Made by a program: the position numbers and the translations under genes. A stretch of 40,992 nucleotides of DNA from Lachnospiraceae bacterium (GTDB lineage: Bacteria; Bacillota; Clostridia; Lachnospirales; Lachnospiraceae): the NCBI GenBank assembly GCA_017521985.1, contig JAFXAZ010000060.1, positions 1-40,992 of the forward strand, in the 5' to 3' direction. Shown one piece after another: positions 11,001-18,120 of the stretch. A model generated the notes under the pieces. It saw only the letters and a program-made list of their open reading frames with translations, searched no databases and had not been told where the DNA came from. Position 1 is the stretch's first letter, and each line of letters opens with the position of its first letter.

Positions 11001-14000
11001 ATTCAAATGGTGATTTTGAAGAAAATGTAAATACAGCGTATATTCTGTATGAAATGTCAGAAGCGATACCTACTATTAACAAAGTATCCGGTGTGACATA
11101 TGATACAAATAAGTATTATGTAGTTATTAAGCTGACACATACTTCTGCAGAAGCAGATGTTACAGCATCTATTTATGAAGTGTATAAAGCTGATGGTACA
11201 AAGATTACAACTGGTTCAGGCAATGACACAGGAATTGTTTTTGAGAATAGTTATTCAGCTGGTAACACAATAGTTATTCCAGCAACCAAAAACTTAACTG
11301 GTCGTGATTTACGTGAAGGCGAATTTACCTTTGGTTTGTACCGAGTGCTTAGAAATGGTGAATCTGTAACATATGAGTTAAGAGACAGTGCAAAGAATGC
11401 GGCAGATGATAACAATGATGGTATTGCAGATGTTACCTTTAGTAGATTTATCTCTGCAACTGCACCGGCAGGAACTTACGAATATGTTATAAGAGAAGAA
11501 GTTGGCAATGAAAAAGGTATAACTTATAATGTAGGAGAAAAGAAGGAATATACTGTATATGTAACAGTAAGTTATGAAGCAGATGGTACTCAGAATGTAT
11601 ATCTTTCAGATGCAAACGGAAATTCTGTAAATAAGGATAACCTTGGTATTGTTTTCGAGAATAAATATGCGGCAACATCAACTAAGTATACACCAGTAGC
11701 AACAAAGACATTAAACGGACGGCCTATGAAGGATAATGAATTCTCATTTACTGTATGGTCAATGAAAGAGGAAAATGGCGAGTATACAAAGACACAAGAT
11801 GTTGCATCTACTGGTTTATCTAAGGCTGCAGCAGACGGTGTTGCAAGCAGTATTGTATTTACACCAATCATTTATAATGACAGACCAGGAGCCGATAATG
11901 AAGTTGCATTATATTATGTAATTGAAGAAAATCATGGTGCAGCAGGTGGTGTAGATTATACAAAAGCAACTCCAATTTATCTGAAGGTTGTTGTGAAGGA
12001 TTATTCTGAAAAGGGTAAAATTGAAGTGGTAAGCAGTACATATTATTCTAATGCTACGTTTACAACTGAAGCTGAATTAAATGAAACTGCGAACTTTACA
12101 AATACCTACAAAGCTTTAGGCACAACAGTTAAACTTGAAGCAACCAAAAAATTAACTGGTCGTGATATGGCAACAGCAGAGTTTGATATCATATTGAGGG
12201 AAGTTTTATCTAATGGTTCTATTGGAACAGAGATTAAACTTGTTGGTGATAATGTAGCAGCAGCAGCTGGTACAGCAGCAGCGGTAAACTTTGCTGAAAT
12301 TGGTTATAGTGAAGCTAATACATATACTTATATGATGTCTGAATTAGCACCACCAAGTGGTAAGATTAATGGTATTACTTTTGATACTGAAATGTACAAG
12401 GTAGTGGTAGATGTAGTAGACGATGGAAATGGTAATTTGGTTCCAACAGTTAAGTATTATGAATTGGCTGAAGGTGTAACAGATGTTACAAATCCTGCCA
12501 ACTATACAAAAGAACTTATTAATGGTGTTCCAAGCTTCCATAATACTTATGCACCAGAACAGACAGATGTAGTAAAGATTGATGTTTTCAAGAATCTTAT
12601 CGATAAGGAACTGAAAGCAGAAGAGTTCACATTCGTTTTGAAAGATAATGCAGACAATGTCGTTGATAGCGTTAAAAATGGCTTAACTAACCAGCCATTA
12701 AGTCAGGCAAGCTTCGAATTAACATTTAATGCACCAGGTAAATATACTTACACTATTTCTGAAAAGAGTGAAGCAAATAGTGAAGTAAAGGGCAGTGGCA
12801 CATATACATTCGATGAAACTGTTTATACTATTGTAATTGATGTAACAGACAATGGTAAGGGCAAGTTGGAATACACAACTACTTATTACAAAGGAAGCGT
12901 AGATGAAGTGAATAAGGTTACATCAATCGATTTTACCAACAATTACACTCCTTCTTCTATAAAGGAAGACCTTACTGCAGCTATCAACGCAACCAAGACT
13001 GTTACAAGTCCTAACGGTTATACCTTAGAGGCAGGTGAATTCCAGTTTGTTGTTAAGGATGTAACTGGTAATACTGTTGCAACAGGTGAAAACGAAGCAG
13101 ATGGTAAGATTAAGTTTACTGACTTTACCTTCACACAGCCAGGCGAATATCGTTACTGGATTAGTGAAGTGGTTGATATAACCAAGGAAGCGTACATGAC
13201 CTACGATGCTCGTAGCTGGGAAGTTCATGTAACTGTAAGTTATGCATATGATGACATTTTAGTTGAAAACAGTTCAGAAGTATTGTATCCGGCAGGTACG
13301 CTCTACATCGCTGACGGCGCTGTGAAGACATATGCTTCTTCCAGAGCACTGGAAACGGAAGCACCGGCTTTCGTTAACATCTATACCCCAGCCCCTGTCA
13401 GTCTGACTATTACTGCGGACAAGAAGTTGACAGTACCGGAGGGCAGTGAACGTAAGCTTCAGGCACATGAATTTACATTCCGTGTGAAGGACGAGCATGG
13501 TATCATTCGTGCGGAAAGTCACAATGATGCAGAAGGAAATATTACATTCAATTTCACAGAAACTGTTCCAGGTAAGCACACGTATACTGTTGTAGAATAT
13601 GTTCCGGCTGTAAATGCAAATGGTATTTATTATGATAAGGAAACTAAGGCTACTATAGAAGTAACTGTAGTAGATGATGGTAGTGGTCAGTTAAAAATTG
13701 AGAATGCAGCAAGCATTACCAAGGAAAACGTAGCTGTATTTACTAATACCTACAATCCAACTGCTGCAACAACAACCATCTCTGCAAAGAAGGTTCTTCA
13801 TGGTGCAGAGCTTACCGCAGGCGCATTCAAATTTGAATTGGTTGACAGAACTTTAAACAAGGTTGTAGAAACAGTAACCAATGATGCAGATGGTATGATT
13901 ACATTTACACAGACCTTTGATAAGATTGGTCAGTATCCTTTCTTAATTCGTGAAGTAAAGGGTACAGATTCAAATGTAACCTATGATACTACAGAATATG

Positions 14001-14548
14001 CATTGATGGTTGATGTAAAGGATAATTTGGTTGGTCAGTTAGTAGCAACCGTTGATTTCCAGAGAGAGGCAGTTTTTGAAAACACCTTTACGCCTCCGGT
14101 TGAACCTACTCCTGAACCGGAAGATGACGGACGCATTTACAAATCCTTTGCTTTCGTAAAGGTTTGGAACGACAATAACAACAAGTTAGGCAAGCGTCCT
14201 GACAGCATTATCGTAGAGCTTTATCAGGATGGTGTATATGTAACCGATGTTATTCTTAGTAAGGAAAATGGTTGGACCGACACAGTGATTTTAATGTATG
14301 CAAATGGTGACCATGTATACGAATGGACTATGAAGGAAAAGAATGTACCGGCAGGCTACGTTGTATCCTACAATCAGTCTGAACATATCGTTACCAACAC
14401 ACTTGCAGAACTTATCATAGGAGGAGGCACTACGCCAACCGGCGATGATTCCAACCTTGGATTCTTCCTTGGAGTAGCAGCAGTTTCACTGATTGCTATC
14501 ATTGGACTTATTGTACTGATGAAGTTCAGAAAAAAAGACGATAAATAA
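5009..14548 (+). CDS. giant VWA / isopeptide-domain surface adhesin (3179 aa)
   Basis: A secreted, wall- or membrane-anchored adhesin-like protein. Order of parts: signal peptide (1 to about 37, SRILALALAAVMALSGIPS, cleavage near ARAAD); a VWA domain with MIDAS motif DTSGS at 132-136 and downstream ILSDGAPTFS; two DUF11-like domains (about 997-1105 and 1114-1228); a DUF5979-like domain (about 1231-1360); twelve pilin/Spy0128-type isopeptide domains (about 1362-3029); a Cna-B domain (about 3040-3135, FAFVKVWNDNNNKLGKRPDS); then TPTGD (3142-3146), a hydrophobic segment from about 3150 and the tail KFRKKDDK. The anchor resembles a sortase signal but lacks a canonical LPXTG. AAAGGAGG precedes the ATG. 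It is probably co-transcribed with the upstream LuxR-type gene. A role in adhesion to host, mucus or polysaccharide is inferred from architecture. The ligand is unknown. Confidence 0.92.
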   Translation: MKGLNLFRKDTRSRILALALAAVMALSGIPSIPARAADSTAPAPGTVTTVHDPETLHRPIDIYGQNTLNAGKITVGKSVDTTGFTDDKLDGVSMGGLTPATNNFLVTLSQSAQATGLASKLPVPVDAVFVLDTSGSMADPTNDPRYISMINAANEAINSLLSANDQNRIAVVAFSSEDYGRGTSSDAAANVLSSLAHYTGEAATAHLQRVNQYGQADSSGSFVAGRSTVTNATIEVQWGNNTYNQSYSGNAFRKAQEGGTNIQAGIALGADILMNVAAADTKVMVEGEQVTRMPFIIVLSDGAPTFSSTAANWYDADAIADADEQGPGSAPYAGNGFLATMTAAYYKGKITEHYYGANANEENRCTIYTVGVDVNTASDMTASEVALAEMTLNPAQSFTSSNSWYNTFSGYWRSYSAATVRAFNINVGEQYQQGYQTRYRDKNFSITANSITASRNYVNGKSSSGISMYAGGIGYNDEYFATSGSSEALNNTFKELVRLIQIKAISLPTDTSVSADFGGYVHFYDPIGEYMEVKDVHGIVADGYFFQGASFAKNMVNYGTANANEAFDAAITMALNGRLELSDSSKLDEAAIKEIVAAAVQADGQLYYNDNSDYENSFCWWGSAYTDDAEDEHVQFLGFAQDDSIEYIENALATGNVIPADADYVCRSYYYYGTAGGTIDPIDDFLLMVVRVQRSLVAPYQETVYVSIPGSLLSLDRVLITEDHTQNPVTYEAFVQAENPVRVIYEVGLQSDINAQNVAQKLVGSAYVTEKTNKNLVVNGKDNYEAAEDTYYFYTNDWDRSKSGENHERALAHAGFDVAEDNDFYAFLEDTLLYTDTNGTPATSLTTGETYYYKRPYYAWNDNGAKNEEKTLFACTLEEKYIAVVAPSQDVISKFAAQDASGQWYVKAGTYTAYSLSAENDDTIKVDANDNPANYTGTSTIVAHPMRANAINDSHYVVYLGNNGRLALKADKTKDVTITRLDDASNSGAVITDADGKLITVDDVLTYTIKVVNNEGATANAVVTDSVPYGTELVEGSISFDANGTGATASNSNSNGAITWNIQNIPVNGTVYVSFQTKVTTAALDQNAITVDNQATVQIGNNPAYTTNKVENPPYGKLVEGVGTVNPDNGVKVGDELTYRINYYNDLDTAATITVEDIIPTGTTYVAGSATHNGTFANGVLTWTLANVDAGASGYVSFRVVVNESAKTPVENGAIITIGNNSYTTNTTGTSVLTGDLVLSKIVDVVGNVTELEEAAQQTKHTFTLKLTTASGLNGTYNYYKNSSSDAAGTVAFTNGVATVEIKHGEILTIKELPAGVRITVTEENVPGGYAPTYNPGQTVSVAPSGEGVTAVSVGVTNTYSVKSMKFQLKGTKNLSTAEGAFLKNTTFSIVAYNATIDNGNWVQGSLGTSAEPTVGTNNPTASALFGEKEITKAGTYRFIICELNNNVSGVTYDETQYRLTLVIVDKDGQLEVDFANSSLVKIPVNASEVPLEFNDLGDLETNIVFNNSYAPKEVELELSGTKTLTGRTLQANKYSFIVQEIVTTNSVEALGEVVTTGTNIDTEGNIKFGGITYTKAGVYKYQITETNGGEDGITYDGSVYRLEVVVSDNNGKLEISSQTLTKDGATATNIVFANSYVPEEVGLVLYAKKILQDKDSQALALTAGDFRFQIREKYTDGTLSDVLAYASNDADGKIEFPIIYFDRSDVGEHTLVISEIIPDLAASSTMKYDENQIEVVVVVTYDEGNGLLSVEEKTTEGYTNKHATDSNNTTVAFTNIDYPDFITVQPVAYKITNGTNLPQEAKFSFSVINAQTNTVMYTGSVSANNASQLVEFTELEYERAGEWDYWIVESNASNTTNGITYDTTRYRMNVKITLTDGQLSKEVSYFKLDADKDASVITNYTTPISESDVTFTNTYEAKGFINITAKKSLNGRELNAGEFTFELKRLGKLNVTEVGGELVPVISSKPGESEVTGTTGEVTGTNQAGSDATINFATLYYSNGDFEENVNTAYILYEMSEAIPTINKVSGVTYDTNKYYVVIKLTHTSAEADVTASIYEVYKADGTKITTGSGNDTGIVFENSYSAGNTIVIPATKNLTGRDLREGEFTFGLYRVLRNGESVTYELRDSAKNAADDNNDGIADVTFSRFISATAPAGTYEYVIREEVGNEKGITYNVGEKKEYTVYVTVSYEADGTQNVYLSDANGNSVNKDNLGIVFENKYAATSTKYTPVATKTLNGRPMKDNEFSFTVWSMKEENGEYTKTQDVASTGLSKAAADGVASSIVFTPIIYNDRPGADNEVALYYVIEENHGAAGGVDYTKATPIYLKVVVKDYSEKGKIEVVSSTYYSNATFTTEAELNETANFTNTYKALGTTVKLEATKKLTGRDMATAEFDIILREVLSNGSIGTEIKLVGDNVAAAAGTAAAVNFAEIGYSEANTYTYMMSELAPPSGKINGITFDTEMYKVVVDVVDDGNGNLVPTVKYYELAEGVTDVTNPANYTKELINGVPSFHNTYAPEQTDVVKIDVFKNLIDKELKAEEFTFVLKDNADNVVDSVKNGLTNQPLSQASFELTFNAPGKYTYTISEKSEANSEVKGSGTYTFDETVYTIVIDVTDNGKGKLEYTTTYYKGSVDEVNKVTSIDFTNNYTPSSIKEDLTAAINATKTVTSPNGYTLEAGEFQFVVKDVTGNTVATGENEADGKIKFTDFTFTQPGEYRYWISEVVDITKEAYMTYDARSWEVHVTVSYAYDDILVENSSEVLYPAGTLYIADGAVKTYASSRALETEAPAFVNIYTPAPVSLTITADKKLTVPEGSERKLQAHEFTFRVKDEHGIIRAESHNDAEGNITFNFTETVPGKHTYTVVEYVPAVNANGIYYDKETKATIEVTVVDDGSGQLKIENAASITKENVAVFTNTYNPTAATTTISAKKVLHGAELTAGAFKFELVDRTLNKVVETVTNDADGMITFTQTFDKIGQYPFLIREVKGTDSNVTYDTTEYALMVDVKDNLVGQLVATVDFQREAVFENTFTPPVEPTPEPEDDGRIYKSFAFVKVWNDNNNKLGKRPDSIIVELYQDGVYVTDVILSKENGWTDTVILMYANGDHVYEWTMKEKNVPAGYVVSYNQSEHIVTNTLAELIIGGGTTPTGDDSNLGFFLGVAAVSLIAIIGLIVLMKFRKKDDK
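9095..14100 (+). repeat. twelve tandem pilin-type isopeptide domains within the adhesin gene
   Basis: Twelve units of about 110-150 residues follow each other. Each starts with a strand holding a conserved lysine (GTKTLTGR, TAKKSLNGR, PATKNLTGR, EATKKLTGR), has a central glutamate strand (YKYQITE, YEYVIRE, YRYWISE), then a (V)TYD-type turn, and ends with FxN (IVFANSY, VTFTNTY, VFENTF). By eye all twelve keep the Lys, Glu and Asn positions needed for a self-formed Lys-Asn isopeptide bond. DNA identity between units is low, so this is an old protein-level repeat and not a recent DNA duplication. Confidence 0.85.
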
Positions 14549-14609
14549 ACTATTAACTCAATAAAAAACACCAGGACGTCAATCCTTTTGGAGGTTGGCG
14601 TCCTATTTT
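14534..14609 (+). repeat. 76-bp direct repeat, copy 1
   Basis: Identical over 76 bases to 15917-15992. This copy contains the last four sense codons and stop of the adhesin gene plus its terminator. The two copies bracket the Rpn-type gene; the repeat period is 1383 bp. Confidence 0.97.
14573..14609 (+). terminator. terminator after the adhesin gene
   Basis: AGGACGTCAATC (14573-14584) pairs with GGTTGGCGTCCT (14593-14604) in a 12-bp stem with wobbles, followed by ATTTT. It lies inside direct repeat copy 1. Confidence 0.8.
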
Positions 14610-14644
14610 GGCTAAATTCAGCCCTTGATGTTGCTTTCGTCCTC

Positions 14645-14673
14645 TTGTTGATTGACAAAAAATATTATATAAT
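14645..14673 (+). promoter_or_regulatory. candidate promoter for the Rpn-type gene
   Basis: TTGTTG (14645-14650), a 17-base spacer, and a perfect TATAAT (14668-14673). It predicts a leader of about 110 bases. It lies between the two direct repeats, so the Rpn gene carries its own promoter. Confidence 0.6.
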
Positions 14674-14790
14674 TACATTAATCGAAGGTTTTCTTCTTTC
14701 GTATCCATTCTTTTACCATCAGATACCGCTCGCAATCAGAGCAATTTTTCAAAATTTTTAAATTACATATTTATACGAGGAGGTCATGTT

Positions 14791-15918
14791 ATGGCAAAAA
14801 ATTTATTGCAGCAGTATTTTCCCATGCTCTGGGTGCGGGAGGAGTTGGAGGAGCGCATCAGGAAGGATTCCGTGCTTTTTAGTATCTTTCAAAGCTGGAA
14901 GCCGGAGCAGAGGGATGAGTTTCTGGACTTTTGTACCGGTGAAAGAGGTGTCAAAATTTTGTATGACTGCTTTTTCAAGGAGGTATTCAATCCGGAATAC
15001 ACACCGGAACGACTGGAAAAACTCGTTTCGCTTATTATGAAGCAGAAGGTGCGTATCTTGCAGGTACTTCCAAATGATTCGGTGCGTATCGCAGACGAGG
15101 CCAGCCTGTTGATTACGGATATCGTGGTGGAACTGGAGGACCACAGCATAGCTAATGTTGAGGTTCAGAAAATCGGCTATATGTTCCCTGGACAGAGAAG
15201 TGCCTGTTATTCCGCGGATTTATTACTACGCCAGTATAAGCGAATCCGTGGTCGGAAGAAGGAGAATTTTTCCTACAAGGATATTCAAAACGTGTATACT
15301 ATTGTATTTTTTGAACAGAGTACTGTAGAGTTTCACAAATTTCCAAAGGACATCCTGCACTGCTTTGAACAGAAGTCCGACACAGGACTGAAGCTCAATC
15401 TTTTGCAGAAATATTACTTCGTACCCCTTGACATCTTTCTCAAGAACCTTCAAAATAAAGGTATCAAGACAGAGCTGGATGCATGGCTGGTGTTTCTTAC
15501 CTGCGACGAACCGGAGCGGATTGCGGAGCTGATACAGGCTTACCCGGAGTTTAAGCGTACGTACGAGGACATTTATGAGCTGTGCAGGAACATGGAGGAC
15601 GTTATGGGCTTATTTTCTAAGGAGTTACAGGAACTGGACCGGAATACCGTGCAGTACATGATAGACGTGATGCAGGACGAGATTGATGCGTCTAAGAAGC
15701 TTATAACGGAGCAGGAGCAGCAACTAAATGAACAGGCAAAACAGTTGTCTGAAAAGGACCAACAGTTGTCTGAGAAAGAGCAGCAACTAAAACAGCAGGA
15801 GCTTGATAATCAGTTATATGCATTGCTTGATCAGGATGAGCGATTGACTGATTTGAGGCGTGCGATTAAGGATGAGGCATTTCGTAAGCAGTTATTGGAA
15901 GAGTACCAATTGAAGTAA
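14791..15918 (+). CDS. Rpn family PD-(D/E)XK nuclease/transposase-like protein
   Basis: A 375-residue protein of the Rpn (recombination-promoting nuclease) / PD-(D/E)XK transposase family, common and often multicopy in Lachnospiraceae. The nuclease core is visible around residues 105-155: an acidic strand ITDIVVELED, then ANVEVQKIGY (the E-x-Q form of the D-E-x-K active site), then the conserved helix QRSACYSADLLLRQYK. A strand VYTIVFFEQS and a middle segment HKFPKDILHC...KYYFVPLDIFLKNL follow. The C-terminus has a glutamine/leucine coiled coil (ITEQEQQLNEQAKQLSEKDQ, then repeated QLSEKEQQ). GAGGAGGT precedes the ATG. E. coli RpnA is a DNA endonuclease that promotes RecA-independent recombination; mobility or recombination here is inferred. 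The gene sits between identical 76-bp repeats, and its stop codon overlaps copy 2. Confidence 0.85.
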   Translation: MAKNLLQQYFPMLWVREELEERIRKDSVLFSIFQSWKPEQRDEFLDFCTGERGVKILYDCFFKEVFNPEYTPERLEKLVSLIMKQKVRILQVLPNDSVRIADEASLLITDIVVELEDHSIANVEVQKIGYMFPGQRSACYSADLLLRQYKRIRGRKKENFSYKDIQNVYTIVFFEQSTVEFHKFPKDILHCFEQKSDTGLKLNLLQKYYFVPLDIFLKNLQNKGIKTELDAWLVFLTCDEPERIAELIQAYPEFKRTYEDIYELCRNMEDVMGLFSKELQELDRNTVQYMIDVMQDEIDASKKLITEQEQQLNEQAKQLSEKDQQLSEKEQQLKQQELDNQLYALLDQDERLTDLRRAIKDEAFRKQLLEEYQLK

Positions 15919-15992
15919 AGACGATAAATAAACTATTAACTCAATAAAAAACACCAGGACGTCAATCCTTTTGGAGGTTGGCGTCCTATTTT
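15917..15992 (+). repeat. 76-bp direct repeat, copy 2
   Basis: Exact copy of 14534-14609. It begins within the stop codon of the Rpn-type gene and reproduces, untranslated, the adhesin's last codons, stop and terminator. It abuts the spoIIIA leader. Confidence 0.97.
15956..15992 (+). terminator. terminator after the Rpn-type gene (duplicated adhesin terminator)
   Basis: Same hairpin as after the adhesin gene: AGGACGTCAATC (15956-15967) with GGTTGGCGTCCT (15976-15987), then ATTTTT. It insulates the spoIIIA operon from upstream transcription. Confidence 0.8.
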
Positions 15993-16034
15993 TGCGTGTC
16001 TTTGAAAGCAGGTAAGATGAACAATATCTATAGT

Positions 16035-16063
16035 TTGTACATATTTTACACGAAACGTAAATA
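16035..16063 (+). promoter_or_regulatory. weak promoter candidate upstream of spoIIIA
   Basis: The 116 bases between the repeat and spoIIIAA are AT-rich. TTGTAC and TAAATA stand 17 bases apart. In B. subtilis spoIIIA is transcribed by mother-cell sigma-E, whose -10 is CATACA-T; CATATTTT at 16040-16047 is a partial match without a convincing -35. The true promoter cannot be decided from sequence alone. Confidence 0.25.
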
Positions 16064-16108
16064 TAATGAATCAAGCAATAAGACAACGTTTTGGGGCAGG
16101 AGGGAAGG

Positions 16109-17005
16109 ATGCGGCAGTTATTACCGGACGCCTATTTGCGAAAGTGGGAGTTGGAGTATTTACGAAGGGATTTTTTGCAGGAAATCAGGCTTCGTGCAGG
16201 CAAGGAGTTAATGATTACCTATGAAGGAATGGAGCAGGTGTTGGACGAACATCTGGTATCTAAGGCAGATATTGAGCAGATTTTTCAGTGGTTATGCGGG
16301 TATGGGGTATATGCATACCAGGAGGAAATTGCAAAGGGGTACATTACCATTCAGGGCGGTCACAGAGTTGGTATTGGAGGGCAGGTTTTATTTGATTTAT
16401 ATGGAAAAGTAAATCATATGAAGTATATCAGCAGTTTGCTTATCCGTGTTAGTCATGATGTAGAGGATGTGTGTGATGGTACATTAGACAAGCTATATAG
16501 AGGAGGAAAAGTTCAAAGTACCTTGATTTTGGCACCGCCGGGGTGTGGAAAAACCACTTTTTTAAGAGATTTGGTACGAAAGGTATCGGACGGAAATGCG
16601 CTGGGAACAGGGCAAAATATCAGTCTTGTGGATGAAAGGGAGGAGCTGGCTGCCGTTTGCATGGGCATTCCTACCATCAATGTGGGTAAGCGTACAGATG
16701 TAATAAGTGGTTGTGAAAAATCTGTTGCCATGGAGATGTGTCTGCGTTCGTTGGGACCGGAGGTAGTGGCAGTAGATGAAATTTACAGTGAAAAAGATTT
16801 GGAGGCGATAAAACGTCTGGATGGTTGTGGCTGTGCCATTTTGGCAACACATCACGCATACACATTTGAAGAATTTTCAAGAAAGTATTTTGGGAAAGAG
16901 GTGCTCAAATATGGATTATTTGAACGCTATGTGCTGCTTGGCAGAGAAAATGGGGCATATGTGGTGAGGGGTGTGTTAGATGCGGAAGGAGAAGCTTTGA
17001 TGTGA
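16109..17005 (+). CDS. spoIIIAA: stage III sporulation protein AA (ATPase)
   Basis: A secretion-type ATPase thought to power or assemble the SpoIIIA-SpoIIQ channel between mother cell and forespore. It has 298 residues. Walker A is PPGCGKTT (143-150), followed by LVDEREELAAVCMG and a Walker B strand EVVAVDEIYS. The start chosen is the ATG at 16109 with AGGAGGG ending four bases upstream; an in-frame TTG at 16091 lies ahead of that site and is less likely. It is first of eight tightly packed genes in canonical order. Confidence 0.96.
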   Translation: MRQLLPDAYLRKWELEYLRRDFLQEIRLRAGKELMITYEGMEQVLDEHLVSKADIEQIFQWLCGYGVYAYQEEIAKGYITIQGGHRVGIGGQVLFDLYGKVNHMKYISSLLIRVSHDVEDVCDGTLDKLYRGGKVQSTLILAPPGCGKTTFLRDLVRKVSDGNALGTGQNISLVDEREELAAVCMGIPTINVGKRTDVISGCEKSVAMEMCLRSLGPEVVAVDEIYSEKDLEAIKRLDGCGCAILATHHAYTFEEFSRKYFGKEVLKYGLFERYVLLGRENGAYVVRGVLDAEGEALM

Positions 17006-17511
17006 AGGTGTTATTGGTAATTTGGCTATTAAGTGCCGGTATCGGAGTTTCCTATAGTGTGATTTCGGAAAGAAAAAATCGAATAGAGTTTCTGAGTACT
17101 ATGGAGCAGGATTTAAAGGAACTGGCATATTATATGTGTGAGTGGCGTTTGCCGGTAGAGGAGGCTGTTGGGAGGATGATAAAAGAAGGCAGTAGTTTTG
17201 TTTTTTTTTACGAGGCGATACATAAAAGAATACGGGAAAGAGTTACAGATGATTTTGGAAAACTATGGTGTGAAGAAAGTAAAAGTCTACTGACAGGAGT
17301 GACCTTATCGGAAGAAATAAAAATACTTTGGAAAGATACCTTTTCGCATATACCGATGGAGCCTGGGGCGGTAAAACGACAGTTATATCTAAAAAGTGAA
17401 ATACTTTCTGAAAAAAGGAAAGCTTTAGAGGAAAAATACAAAGGCGAGCAGAGACTGGTACTTTCTATGGGTTTTTTTGTAAGTGCATTTCTTTGTTTGA
17501 TATTATGGTAG
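17002..17511 (+). CDS. spoIIIAB: stage III sporulation protein AB
   Basis: A 169-residue membrane protein of the SpoIIIA complex, distantly related to type II secretion platform proteins. It has hydrophobic helices at both ends (VLLVIWLLSAGIGVSYSV near the N-terminus, LVLSMGFFVSAFLCLILW at the C-terminus) around a charged helical middle with EQDLKELAYYMCEWRLPVEE. The start is GTG at 17002, overlapping the spoIIIAA stop, which implies translational coupling. Confidence 0.93.
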   Translation: MKVLLVIWLLSAGIGVSYSVISERKNRIEFLSTMEQDLKELAYYMCEWRLPVEEAVGRMIKEGSSFVFFYEAIHKRIRERVTDDFGKLWCEESKSLLTGVTLSEEIKILWKDTFSHIPMEPGAVKRQLYLKSEILSEKRKALEEKYKGEQRLVLSMGFFVSAFLCLILW

Positions 17512-17523
17512 TGAGGGTTGGAT

Positions 17524-17718
17524 ATGGAAATAGGAATGATTTTCCGAATAGCAGCGGTAGGTATTCTGGTAACAATTTTATCGCAGATTTTAAAACATAG
17601 CGGAAGGGAAGAGCATGCTTTTTTGTTGAGTTTGTCGGCATTGATTTTGGTAATGAGTTGGGTGCTGCCGTATATATATGACTTGTTTTCTGCTATGCAG
17701 ACGCTGTTTTCTCTTTAA
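17524..17718 (+). CDS. spoIIIAC: stage III sporulation protein AC
   Basis: A 64-residue protein with two membrane helices (IFRIAAVGILVTILSQIL and HAFLLSLSALILVMSWVLPY). The size and the motif QILKHSGREEHAF match SpoIIIAC, a small integral membrane part of the forespore channel. The ATG at 17524 is preferred over a TTG at 17518 because it begins at the family's usual position. It lies 12 bases after spoIIIAB. Confidence 0.92.
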   Translation: MEIGMIFRIAAVGILVTILSQILKHSGREEHAFLLSLSALILVMSWVLPYIYDLFSAMQTLFSL

Positions 17719-17730
17719 AAAGGAGTCTTT

Positions 17731-18117
17731 ATGGATATTTTAAAAATTGCAGGATTAGCTGTTTTGGGAGTAGTTACAGCTATGCTTTTAAAACAGTCAA
17801 AAGGGGAGTATAGCACGGTAATCGGACTTGCCATGGCGTTGATTGTGTGTGGATATGTGGTGGTAAATTTACTGGATGTGGTAAGCACTATTGAAAACTT
17901 ATGGAACCAAATTGCCGGTGACAGCAATTTTTTGCACATATTGCTTCGTATTATAGGAATTACGTATATTTCGGATTTGACCTCCGGTATCTGTAAGGAA
18001 TGTGGATATAGTGTTTTGGCAGGACAAGTTGCGGTGGCAGGTAAAATGGGGGTGCTTCTTGCCGGATTTCCTATTTTTATGAATTTACTGGAATTTGTGC
18101 TTGGTTTGGGAGCCTGA
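17731..18117 (+). CDS. spoIIIAD: stage III sporulation protein AD
   Basis: A 128-residue protein with about four membrane segments, for example LKIAGLAVLGVVTAMLLK and YSTVIGLAMALIVCGYVVV, and the family segment RIIGITYISDLTSGICKECG. It is a membrane component of the SpoIIIA complex and related in layout to SpoIIIAC. AAAGGAG precedes the ATG. The gene ends three bases before spoIIIAE. Confidence 0.95.
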   Translation: MDILKIAGLAVLGVVTAMLLKQSKGEYSTVIGLAMALIVCGYVVVNLLDVVSTIENLWNQIAGDSNFLHILLRIIGITYISDLTSGICKECGYSVLAGQVAVAGKMGVLLAGFPIFMNLLEFVLGLGA

Positions 18118-18120
18118 AGT

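Noticed and set aside
14786-15040. Cysteine-rich small protein at the start of the Rpn gene
   Set aside because: It is a frame-shifted reading of the Rpn gene, whose ATG at 14791 has the better spacing to the ribosome binding site and carries the conserved motifs.
14534-15992. The 76-bp repeats as ends of a classic insertion sequence
   Set aside because: The repeats are direct, contain adhesin coding sequence and have no terminal inverted repeats. They look like a duplicated target or captured segment.
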